Shown here one piece after another: positions 1 to 8,113 of a DNA stretch of 64,000 nt. Location: NCBI RefSeq assembly GCF_004115155.1, contig NZ_RDSM01000001.1, forward strand, positions 682,001 through 746,000, in the 5' to 3' direction. The translations under genes and the position numbers were made by a program. The DNA is from Granulicella sibirica. Lineage in GTDB: Bacteria > Acidobacteriota > Terriglobia > Terriglobales > Acidobacteriaceae. A model generated the notes under the pieces. The model made no database searches. It was not told the origin of the DNA and worked only from the letters and a program-made list of their open reading frames with translations. Each line of letters starts with the position of its first letter. The stretch's first letter is position 1.

Positions 1-1
1 C

Positions 2-886
2 GCGCTCTTCGTCGGCGGCCACTGCCTGATCACCGGCATGCCCGGCACGGCGAAGACGCTGATGGTGCGAACCATCGCGCAGACGCTTGGGCTCAGTTTC
101 AAACGCATCCAGTTCACGCCGGACCTGATGCCTTCGGACATTACGGGCACGGACATCATCGATGAGGACATCACCACGGGCCATCGCAAGTGGACCTTCG
201 TGCAGGGTCCCATCTTCGGCAACGTTGTGCTTGCGGATGAGATCAACCGCACGCCGCCCAAGACGCAGGCTGCGATGCTCGAGGCCATGCAGGAACGCTC
301 CTGCACCGTACGCGGGCATGTCTATAAGTTACCCGCGCCGTTCTTTGTGCTGGCAACGCAGAATCCGATCGAACTCGAAGGGACATACCCCCTTCCCGAG
401 GCGCAGTTAGATCGCTTCCTCTTCAACTCCCTCCTCGATTACCTGAGCGCAAGTGATGAGTTGAAGGTCGTGGACCTGACGACCGCCACGAAGACGCCTG
501 AGGTCGTGGCAGTTACAAATGCGGAGGAGTTACTCGGATTCCAGCAGCTTGTGCGCATGGTGCCTATCGGAGACTCGCTGGCACGGTATGTCGTCAACCT
601 TGTACGAGCGACACGGCATAAAAGCGAGAACGCTCCGGACTTCATAAAAAAATACGTGAACTACGGCGGAAGTATTCGCGCCGCACAGTTCATCGTCCTC
701 GCCGCGAAGGCACGAGCGCTCTCGCGGAAGCGCTACCACGTGACCTACGAAGACATTACATCGCTTGCTATTCCTGTTCTGCGCCATCGCATTCTGCTGA
801 ACTTCCATGCCGAGTCGGAACGAATCGACTCCGACGAGATCCTTCGCCGGCTCATCGCTCATCTGCCACCACCGAAGGAATCCTGA
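2..886 (+). CDS. MoxR-family AAA+ ATPase (5' partial)
   Basis: The frame is open from the left edge, so the N-terminus lies outside the window; 294 codons are visible. A Walker A motif (GMPGTAKT, visible residues 12-19), a Walker B stretch (VVLADEINR), a sensor-1-like LATQNPIE and a C-terminal lid are intact. MoxR ATPases act as chaperones that work with von Willebrand A (VWA) domain partners, often in cell-envelope or stress functions. The next gene begins 9 nt after the stop and is a DUF58 protein, followed by a VWA protein: the classic MoxR-DUF58-BatA order. The exact client is unknown. The family call is secure. Confidence 0.93.
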   Translation, partial: ALFVGGHCLITGMPGTAKTLMVRTIAQTLGLSFKRIQFTPDLMPSDITGTDIIDEDITTGHRKWTFVQGPIFGNVVLADEINRTPPKTQAAMLEAMQERSCTVRGHVYKLPAPFFVLATQNPIELEGTYPLPEAQLDRFLFNSLLDYLSASDELKVVDLTTATKTPEVVAVTNAEELLGFQQLVRMVPIGDSLARYVVNLVRATRHKSENAPDFIKKYVNYGGSIRAAQFIVLAAKARALSRKRYHVTYEDITSLAIPVLRHRILLNFHAESERIDSDEILRRLIAHLPPPKES

Positions 887-895
887 GGAGACGGA

Positions 896-1786
896 ATGCT
901 GCAGCGCTTTCTCGATCCCACGGTGCTCGCCGGTATCTCCAGTCTCGACCTGATAGCGAAGACGGTTGTGGACGGGTTCGTGACCGGGCTGCATCGCTCT
1001 CCGGACTTCGGCTTCAGCCAGGAGTTTGCGGAGTACCGGGCGTATACACCGGGGGACGATCTGCGGCACGTGGACTGGAACCTATTCGCGCGGACCGAGA
1101 GGACCTATCTCAAACGGTATCGCGGAGAGACGAACAGCCAGCTTACGATCCTTCTCGATGCAAGTAACTCGATGAAGTACACCTCGCATGCCGTGACGAA
1201 GATGGACTACGCACGCTACATGGCAGCCGCGCTCTGCTACATGGCCATCCATCATCAGCGCGACCCGGCCGGGCTGATCGTCTTCGATGACGAAGTGCGA
1301 AACTACATCCGCCCATCGACGCGTCAGGGCCAGCTCTATCGCTTGCTTGCAGGCTTGGAACAAGCTGAGCCACGTGCCAGAACCGACTTCAGCAAGCCGC
1401 TCGGACACTTCCAGGAGTTCCTGCATCGGCGCGGGATCGTACTCGTGATCTCGGACTTCTATGCCTCTCCGGAGACGATCGTGAAGACGATCGAGCCGCT
1501 GCGCTTTCATGGCAGCGAGGTGGTGCTGTTTCACTTGCTGGATCCGAAGGAGATCCATCCGGAGATGCGCGGCCCGTCCATCCTCGTCGATCTCGAGACG
1601 GATCAGAAGATCGAGGTCATCCCGGATTATGTAAAGACCGAATACCGCAAGAAGATAGACGATCACCTTGAGCAGATGCGGGATCGCACGCGGGCCGCGG
1701 GGATGGGCTATCACCTCCTGATGACGGATAAGCCGCTCGATAAGGCGCTGACCGAGTATCTCTCGCTAAGAAACAGGGGGCTCTAG
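896..1786 (+). CDS. DUF58 domain-containing protein (MoxR partner)
   Basis: This 296-residue protein carries the DUF58 signature near residues 50-65 (PGDDLRHVDWNLFART) and a VWA-like metal-site stretch (LDASNSM) near residue 85. DUF58 proteins accompany MoxR ATPases and are thought to bind them through the VWA-like fold; biochemical roles are mostly unknown. A Shine-Dalgarno sequence (GAGGAG) lies upstream of the ATG. The stop TAG is followed directly by the ATG of the next gene, so the genes are probably translated as one operon. No signal peptide or membrane segment is obvious, so a cytoplasmic location is inferred. Confidence 0.9.
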   Translation: MLQRFLDPTVLAGISSLDLIAKTVVDGFVTGLHRSPDFGFSQEFAEYRAYTPGDDLRHVDWNLFARTERTYLKRYRGETNSQLTILLDASNSMKYTSHAVTKMDYARYMAAALCYMAIHHQRDPAGLIVFDDEVRNYIRPSTRQGQLYRLLAGLEQAEPRARTDFSKPLGHFQEFLHRRGIVLVISDFYASPETIVKTIEPLRFHGSEVVLFHLLDPKEIHPEMRGPSILVDLETDQKIEVIPDYVKTEYRKKIDDHLEQMRDRTRAAGMGYHLLMTDKPLDKALTEYLSLRNRGL

Positions 1787-3787
1787 ATGGGCTTCCTCTC
1801 GCCATGGTTTCTACTTGGGCTCGGAGCGCTGGCGCTGCCGGTCTATGTTCATCTGCTGCGACGGCATACGACGGAGCCGCGTCCAGTAAGCTCGCTGATG
1901 TTCTTTGAGGCCGGGACACAGAGTTCGACGAAGCATCGAAGGCTGCGCTATCTGCTTCTGTTCGCGCTGCGTGCGCTCCTCGTGCTGCTCGCGGTCCTTG
2001 CCTTTGCGAATCCATTTCTGCGGAGAACTTCAGCTTCCGCGAGCGACACTCTCCTTTTGGTTGCGGTCGATCGTTCCTACAGTATGAATGCCGGGACACG
2101 GCTGGCAGATGCGAAGAAAGGTGGTCTTGATGTGCTGGCTGCGCGCCGCCTTTCGCAGCGAGCGCAGGTCCTTGTTCTTGGCGAAAAGCTTGAGATCCTT
2201 ACGCAGCCGATTCAGGATTCAGGAGCGTTACGGGCCGCCGTCGAAGGGATTCAGCCTGGTGATTCGCATGGAACCTTCGGCGAGTTAGGACGCGGCATGC
2301 GAGCCATGGCCGAAACGGTTCATACGCCGATCGAGCTGCACCTTTTCAGCGATATGCAGGCGTCGAACATGCCCGCGAACTTCGCCGATATGGTGATGCC
2401 GGGCAACGTGCGGCTCGTTCTGCATCCGATCGACACGGCGGTGGTGCCGAACTGGACGGTGGAGAGCGTCGAGGCGCCGGGGCAGCTGGTCGACACCAAG
2501 AAGGCGCGAACGGTAGCCGTGATTGCCGGACACGGAACACCCGCGGCTTCGCGCGTCGTGTCGCTTGTGGTGAGCGGGACTGTCGTAGCAACGCGCAAGG
2601 TGGACGTGCCCGCGAATGGCCGGGCGACGGTCACATTCGACGGGCTCGACGTGCCGTATGGGACGAGCCGGTGCGAGGTGCGCGTCGAGTCTTCGGACCG
2701 CTTTCCTGCGGACGATGTAAGCCTGTTCGCGGTGAAGCGGGCCGACCCGGAGCGAGTGTTGTTTGTCCATCAGGCGGGAGACGCGCGGTCGCCCCTGTAT
2801 TTCGGCGCGGCTCTTGCGGCAGCGGCGCAAGCGTCCTTTGTGCTGCAGACGATTACCCCCGAGCAAGCGGCGGACGTGGATCCGGCGAAATACGCCTTCG
2901 TGGTGCTGTCAGATGTGGTGACGATCCCGTCCATCCTCGAAAACAGTCTCATCCGCAACGTGCAGAGCGGAGGAAGCGTGCTGATCGCGGCCGGTGCTTC
3001 AGGAACACATCGAGGACGGATCCCGGTGTATGGAGCGAATGTGCTGGACGGTAAGTTCTACTCGCGTGAGGGCGGATTCGCCTCCGTCGCGCAGATAGAT
3101 GCGTCGCATCCTTCGATGAAGGAGGCGGGCGGGTGGCCGGCGATGAAGTTCTTCTATGCTTCGATCGTCGATCCGGGGCAGGCACGTGTGGTGGCGAGGC
3201 TGACGGACGGAACACCGCTCCTGCTGGATAAGCAGGTCGGCGAGGGGCATGTAGTCGTGTTTGCGTCGGGTCTCGATAATGTGACGAACGATCTCCCATT
3301 GCATCCCGCGTTCGTGCCGTTCGTGGAGCAGACGGCGCGCTATCTTTCGGGCGCAGACAGGCTAAGTGGCGCGCGGGTGGTGGACTCGTTCGTGCAGCTT
3401 CGGAGCGGCGCCGCATCCGGGGCCGGCGTGGATATCGTTGCGCCGGACGGACGTCATCCCTTGTCACTGAGTGAAGCGGCCACGGCACAGTCGTTCCAGC
3501 TTGCCCACGCGGGGTTCTACCAGGTGCGCTTTGTAAACGGGCGGGATTCGCTGATCGCGGTCAACCCCGATCGGCGGGAGTCCGATTTACAGCCGATTTC
3601 GGAAGACGTGCTGAAGCTCTGGAGCGGGAGCGCGTCTGACACGCCGACGGGAACGGACGCGACGGCGCAGCCGACGGAACACGTCGCAAGCCTGTGGTGG
3701 TGGTTTATGCTGTGTCTACTCGTGGTCGCGCTCTGCGAATCCGTCCTCGCAAGCCGATACCTGGGCACGCAGCGGGAGGAAGCATGA
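1787..3787 (+). CDS. BatA/VWA-domain membrane protein
   Basis: A 666-residue protein starting with the typical BatA N-terminus: a membrane segment at residues 5-22 followed by HLLRRH. A second membrane segment lies near residues 58-80. It is followed by a VWA domain with a MIDAS-like DRSYS motif (about residue 96-100), a long middle region resembling the glutamine-amidotransferase-like fold found in such proteins, and a C-terminal membrane helix near residues 640-660. The VWA domain would face the MoxR/DUF58 machinery. The stop codon overlaps the next start (ATGA), indicating translational coupling. Related bat operons were named for aerotolerance, but that role is not shown here. Confidence 0.85.
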   Translation: MGFLSPWFLLGLGALALPVYVHLLRRHTTEPRPVSSLMFFEAGTQSSTKHRRLRYLLLFALRALLVLLAVLAFANPFLRRTSASASDTLLLVAVDRSYSMNAGTRLADAKKGGLDVLAARRLSQRAQVLVLGEKLEILTQPIQDSGALRAAVEGIQPGDSHGTFGELGRGMRAMAETVHTPIELHLFSDMQASNMPANFADMVMPGNVRLVLHPIDTAVVPNWTVESVEAPGQLVDTKKARTVAVIAGHGTPAASRVVSLVVSGTVVATRKVDVPANGRATVTFDGLDVPYGTSRCEVRVESSDRFPADDVSLFAVKRADPERVLFVHQAGDARSPLYFGAALAAAAQASFVLQTITPEQAADVDPAKYAFVVLSDVVTIPSILENSLIRNVQSGGSVLIAAGASGTHRGRIPVYGANVLDGKFYSREGGFASVAQIDASHPSMKEAGGWPAMKFFYASIVDPGQARVVARLTDGTPLLLDKQVGEGHVVVFASGLDNVTNDLPLHPAFVPFVEQTARYLSGADRLSGARVVDSFVQLRSGAASGAGVDIVAPDGRHPLSLSEAATAQSFQLAHAGFYQVRFVNGRDSLIAVNPDRRESDLQPISEDVLKLWSGSASDTPTGTDATAQPTEHVASLWWWFMLCLLVVALCESVLASRYLGTQREEA

Positions 3788-6700
3788 GCAAGCGGGAGCA
3801 GCTCAACCTTTATATCCGGCAGGTGCAGGGTAGGCTGCGTGTGGACGCATCGTTGCGCGGCGCGGCCCTAATAGCCGGCGTAGCGCTTCTGGCGACTGTG
3901 CTCCTTGCGCTCCTCCTGAATGCGTATGCCTTTCCTGAGAAGGGACTTACCCCAGCCCGGATCGTTCTTTTCGCGACTCTGGCAATCGCCGCGGGGCTTG
4001 GGTTGGCATGGCCTCTGCTGCGGCTGGATCGCAGGCGTTCGGTCGACCGCGCGGAGTCCGGCTTCCCCGATTTTCAACAGAGGCTGCTTACTTTTTCTGA
4101 AAGGGACGCGAAGGGCCAGCAGGATCCTTTTCTTGAGTTACTCGCGGGAGATACGCTTGCGGTCGCGGCGGAGGCCCGGCCAGATGCGCTCGTAACGCCA
4201 GCAAGATTGGGAGTCCTGTTTGCGATCCTCGCGGTCTGCGCCGGTCTTCTGAGCTGGATGGTCGCGGCCCGGCCAGGTTACATGGGGTACGGCGCTTCCC
4301 TGCTCTGGACGGGCCCTCACCACGATGTGCCCCCCATCTATGACGTCCGGGTTTTGCCTGGAAACGCGGCAGTGCGACGCAACAGCGACCAGATGGTGAC
4401 AGCGCAGATCGTCGGCCTCGATACGAATAAGGTCGACCTCTACGCGCGGTATCAAAGCTCGCAGGCCTGGCAGAAGGTCCCAATGTCGCCGCAGATGGAC
4501 GGTGGCGGCTTCCAGTTCCTGTTTACCGGGCTGCCCGAGAACGTGGAGTACTACGTCGCAGCCGGGCCCGCATCGTCGAAGCACTTCAACTTCCGCGTAG
4601 TCGATCTGCCCGCTGTGAAACAGATCGCCGTGAGCTACCGCTACCCGAAGTGGACGGGAATGAAGACCGTCTCAGAAGAGCAGACAGGCGATCTTCGGGC
4701 CCTCGAAGGCACGGACGCCGACGTATCGGTAACGATGACGAGCCCGCTTCGTGACGGTGTGCTTGTGCTCGATGGCGGCGAGGTTCTGCACCTCAGCGGC
4801 GGCGAGAGCAACCAGTACAAGGGCACGATCCACATGGCCAAGGACGGCGCCTACCACGTGGCAGCAACTGACCAGGGCCAGCAGGTGCGGCTATCCGAGG
4901 ACTACTTCATCTCCACCAGCAAAGCCAACCCTCCGACCGTCGTCATCGATAAGCCTGGCGCGGACTACAGGGCCAGCCCGATCGAAGAGGTCAAGATCGG
5001 CGTCAAGGCCCAGGCGGATTACGGGCTGAACCATGTGAGCCTCCATTACTCGGTAAACGGCGGCGCGGAACAGACCGTCAACGTGCTCAAGCAGAATGGC
5101 GCCAAGGATACCGACGGCAGTGCCACGCTAAGCCTCGAGGATTTCAAATTGGTGCCAGGCGACCTCGTAAGTCTCTACGCGACGGCAAACGATCCACATG
5201 CAGAGGCCCGGACCGAGATCAGCTTCATCCAGGTAGAGCCGTTCGAGCGCGAGTTCTCGCAGTCGCAGCAGAACGGTGGAGGCGGTGGCGGTGGAGGCGG
5301 CGGACAGCAGAACGGGCAGACCGACATCGCGCGTCGCGAGAAGGAACTGATCGAGGCGACGTGGAAGCAAAGGAACGACAAAGCGGCCACGCCGCAGCAG
5401 GCGCAGGCAACGGGCAAGCTGCTCTCCGAGGCCCAGACGAAGCTGCGCGAACAGGCGCTCGCACTGACGGCCCGCATGGAGAGCCGCGACCTCTCCGAGG
5501 CGAACGAGGAATTCAACAGCTTCGGCAAGGACATGCAGATAGCAGCGAATGCGATGACTCCCTCGGCTGACAAGCTCAGCCACATGCAGTGGCAGGATGC
5601 GATGCCCATCGAGCAGAAGGCTCTGCAAGCCCTTCTGCGGGCTGAAGCCACCTTCCGCAAGATCGAAGTTGCCTTCGGCCAGCGCGGGGGCGGAGGCGGC
5701 GGTGGTGGTGGAAGCGCCGGGCGTGATCTGGCCAGTCTCTTCGATCTCGAGATGGACACCGAGAAGAACCAGTACGAGACGGCGAACAGCGGCTCTGCCG
5801 CCGAGCAGCAGGCAAAGAAAGTTGACGACGCACTGGCCAAGCTCGACGCTCTCGCGAAGCGCCAGGAGGAGTTAGCCCAGCAACAGGAGAACAAGGCCCA
5901 AAGCTTCCAGCAGAGGTGGCAGCAGGAGATGCTGCGGCGCGAAGCGGAAGAGCTTCAGCGCGAGATGGAGCAGATGCAGGCAAACCAGCAGGGCCAATCC
6001 GGACAGTCTGGACAGCAAGGCCAGTCGGGCCAGCAGTCAGGACGCTCGGGATCCTCCCAGAACTCGCCGAGCCAATCCGCTTCGGCCTCCTCCCGGCAGC
6101 AGAACGGGTCCGGTGGATCGACAGACGGCAATACCGATCCACGCGTACAGCAGGCGCTCGACCGCTTGCGTGCCGCGAACGACGAGATGCGCCGTGCCGG
6201 CGGCCAGCAGGGGGCACAGCAGAACTCGGCCGAAGCCAAGCGGGCAGCGGACCAGCTACGCCAGGCAACGAACCTGCTCGGCGGCGCGCAGAAGCAGCAG
6301 GCCTCGAGCAAGCTGGACGGCCTCGGTCGCGAGGCTGATCGTCTTTCAAAGGAAGAGAGCGCACAAGCCCAGCGAATCCAGAGCCTGGCCGCGAAGAGCG
6401 AGGGCGACGAGAGCCCCACTCCCGCCCAGCGTGCGGCCAAAACGCAGGAACGTACGCGCCTGGCAGAAGACCGTCAGCATCTCTCGGACGATCTCTCGCG
6501 CCTGCAGAAAGGCATGCGCGATACCGCTCGGGAGCTTGCGTCGAACCAGCCGGGAGCCTCCTCGAACCTGCGCGATGCCCTTGGCGGCATGGATCAGAGC
6601 GACCTCACGAACCTCGCGCAGCGAACCGCCGACTGGCTGCGCCGCGGAATTAATCCGAACTCCAACGGTACGGAATCTGAACTGGCTGGCGGCCTCAAGA

Positions 6701-7506
6701 AGCTGAACGATCAGGTCCGTCAGGCGCAGCAGGCAGCAGGAACCGGACAGCCCGGAAAGCGTGGGCAGGATCCTGGAGATCAGGTCGCGGCTCTCGATCA
6801 CCTGGACCGCCTGCGCAACCAGGTGCAGCGGCTTGGCAGCCCAGGCAAGCCGGGCGATCAGCGCAACGGCCAGAGCGGACAATCCGGCCAGGGACGGGAG
6901 CGCCAAGGCCAGCAGGGCTCCCCCTCGGGAGCAACCGGCCAGCAAGGACAATCCGGGCAGCAAGGGCAAGGCGGTCGCGGACAGGGACGCCAGCCCGGGC
7001 AGCCTGGTGGAATCGGCGGAGGGGACCAGAACGGCGGTGATCAGGTCGGCAACCTCGGCGACCGCGTGATCCGGAGCGGCGGAGGAGACACAGGAGCCAA
7101 CTACGGCGTCAACACCGGCAACAACATGTACGGCCCCGGCCGCGCCGTAAACCCTCAATTAGGTTCGAATCCCGCGGACTCGGAGCGAACCATCCAGCAA
7201 GGGCTCAAGGAACTCAATCAGCTTCGGCAGCTTGCCAAGAACGACCCGGCGGCAAGCAAAGAAATCGATGACCTCGTACGCGAGATGCAGCGCCTCGATC
7301 CGTCCCACTTCCCAGGTAACCCACAGATGGTCGAGGAGCTTCACGCCCAGGTGCTGAGCGATGTCGACAAGCTCGAAATGCAGTTGCGGCGCGAGATGGA
7401 TCCGCAGCAGATGAGCCAGGTGCGCACCGCGACGCCCAGCACAGTTCCCCCCGGATACCAGGATGCGGTTGCCGACTATTACCGGCGGCTGGGCAAAACG
7501 CACTAG
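3784..7506 (+). CDS. DUF4175-like large membrane-anchored coiled-coil protein
   Basis: The start chosen is the ATG at 3784, which overlaps the upstream stop (ATGA); the frame is open further upstream but would run into the previous gene. The 1240-residue product has two membrane segments in the first 85 residues and a third near residues 140-160, then a beta-rich region, then a long charged and Gln-rich coiled-coil part. Two polyglycine runs lie at about 5277-5302 and 5688-5711, and Gly-Gln-Ser repeats (GQSGQ type) at 5990-6050 and 6870-7020. It matches the DUF4175 proteins found beside BatA genes in Acidobacteriota and Bacteroidota. Its function is unknown; a cell-envelope scaffold working with the VWA/MoxR system is an inference. 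Confidence 0.8.
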   Translation: MSKREQLNLYIRQVQGRLRVDASLRGAALIAGVALLATVLLALLLNAYAFPEKGLTPARIVLFATLAIAAGLGLAWPLLRLDRRRSVDRAESGFPDFQQRLLTFSERDAKGQQDPFLELLAGDTLAVAAEARPDALVTPARLGVLFAILAVCAGLLSWMVAARPGYMGYGASLLWTGPHHDVPPIYDVRVLPGNAAVRRNSDQMVTAQIVGLDTNKVDLYARYQSSQAWQKVPMSPQMDGGGFQFLFTGLPENVEYYVAAGPASSKHFNFRVVDLPAVKQIAVSYRYPKWTGMKTVSEEQTGDLRALEGTDADVSVTMTSPLRDGVLVLDGGEVLHLSGGESNQYKGTIHMAKDGAYHVAATDQGQQVRLSEDYFISTSKANPPTVVIDKPGADYRASPIEEVKIGVKAQADYGLNHVSLHYSVNGGAEQTVNVLKQNGAKDTDGSATLSLEDFKLVPGDLVSLYATANDPHAEARTEISFIQVEPFEREFSQSQQNGGGGGGGGGGQQNGQTDIARREKELIEATWKQRNDKAATPQQAQATGKLLSEAQTKLREQALALTARMESRDLSEANEEFNSFGKDMQIAANAMTPSADKLSHMQWQDAMPIEQKALQALLRAEATFRKIEVAFGQRGGGGGGGGGSAGRDLASLFDLEMDTEKNQYETANSGSAAEQQAKKVDDALAKLDALAKRQEELAQQQENKAQSFQQRWQQEMLRREAEELQREMEQMQANQQGQSGQSGQQGQSGQQSGRSGSSQNSPSQSASASSRQQNGSGGSTDGNTDPRVQQALDRLRAANDEMRRAGGQQGAQQNSAEAKRAADQLRQATNLLGGAQKQQASSKLDGLGREADRLSKEESAQAQRIQSLAAKSEGDESPTPAQRAAKTQERTRLAEDRQHLSDDLSRLQKGMRDTARELASNQPGASSNLRDALGGMDQSDLTNLAQRTADWLRRGINPNSNGTESELAGGLKKLNDQVRQAQQAAGTGQPGKRGQDPGDQVAALDHLDRLRNQVQRLGSPGKPGDQRNGQSGQSGQGRERQGQQGSPSGATGQQGQSGQQGQGGRGQGRQPGQPGGIGGGDQNGGDQVGNLGDRVIRSGGGDTGANYGVNTGNNMYGPGRAVNPQLGSNPADSERTIQQGLKELNQLRQLAKNDPAASKEIDDLVREMQRLDPSHFPGNPQMVEELHAQVLSDVDKLEMQLRREMDPQQMSQVRTATPSTVPPGYQDAVADYYRRLGKTH

Positions 7507-7548
7507 ACATCAGCATCCATCGCTTGTAACTGCCCGTTATCAACACAG

Positions 7549-8076
7549 CTACTTCACCGAGCGCACCAGGAAATCGAATCGCACATTCGCCATCGAGACG
7601 ACCTGCATGAAGTCGGCGTCAAGTTCATCAGGATCATCCTCAATCGTCGCTTCGCGACCGTTCGACGCATAACCAAGCCGGCTCGTCGTGGTGCGGAGGC
7701 GGTCAGCGAGAAACAGGGCGATGGCACGGTAAAAGCGTGAGCCGAACTGGCCATCAGCTTCAAGCTTCTGTTTCAGGAGAGCCTTGTCGATCCCGAGCAC
7801 AATCGTAGGCATCAGGGCAACCACCGAAGCAAGGGGTGGTCGCGAATCGACAAACGAGATCTCGCCGATGACTTCACCCGACATAAGCGTGGCCACCTGC
7901 ACGCTGTTCACTTCGACTGAGAGCCGTCCATCAAGCACGATAAAAAGATGCTGTACGGGCAGACCCTGCGTGATGAGCGTGGTGCCCTGCTCGAAGAGCA
8001 TCTTACTTCCCTTGGTGGCGAGCCATTGCACGTCGATGTCGTTGAGAATTCCCATCAGGTAAAGAACTTTTCTCAC
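7549..8076 (-). CDS. Cyclic-nucleotide-binding-fold protein of the export operon
   Basis: This 175-residue protein has a Crp-type cNMP-binding fold (residues about 20-125) and no DNA-binding helix-turn-helix or other effector domain. The phosphate-binding cassette reads GEISFVDSRPPLASV at residues 71-85: the Arg that contacts the phosphate in cAMP-binding Crp aligns with Pro81, so ligand binding is doubtful. The start is GTG with an AGAGGA Shine-Dalgarno sequence. It lies 37 nt after the second ABC transporter gene on the same strand, so it is probably the last gene of the export operon. A role as a regulatory subunit for the exporter is inference. Confidence 0.82.
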   Translation of the reverse strand: MRKVLYLMGILNDIDVQWLATKGSKMLFEQGTTLITQGLPVQHLFIVLDGRLSVEVNSVQVATLMSGEVIGEISFVDSRPPLASVVALMPTIVLGIDKALLKQKLEADGQFGSRFYRAIALFLADRLRTTTSRLGYASNGREATIEDDPDELDADFMQVVSMANVRFDFLVRSVK

Positions 8077-8113
8077 GTGTTCCTCTTTTATCTAAGGCGG
8101 TAATGCAGATCGT

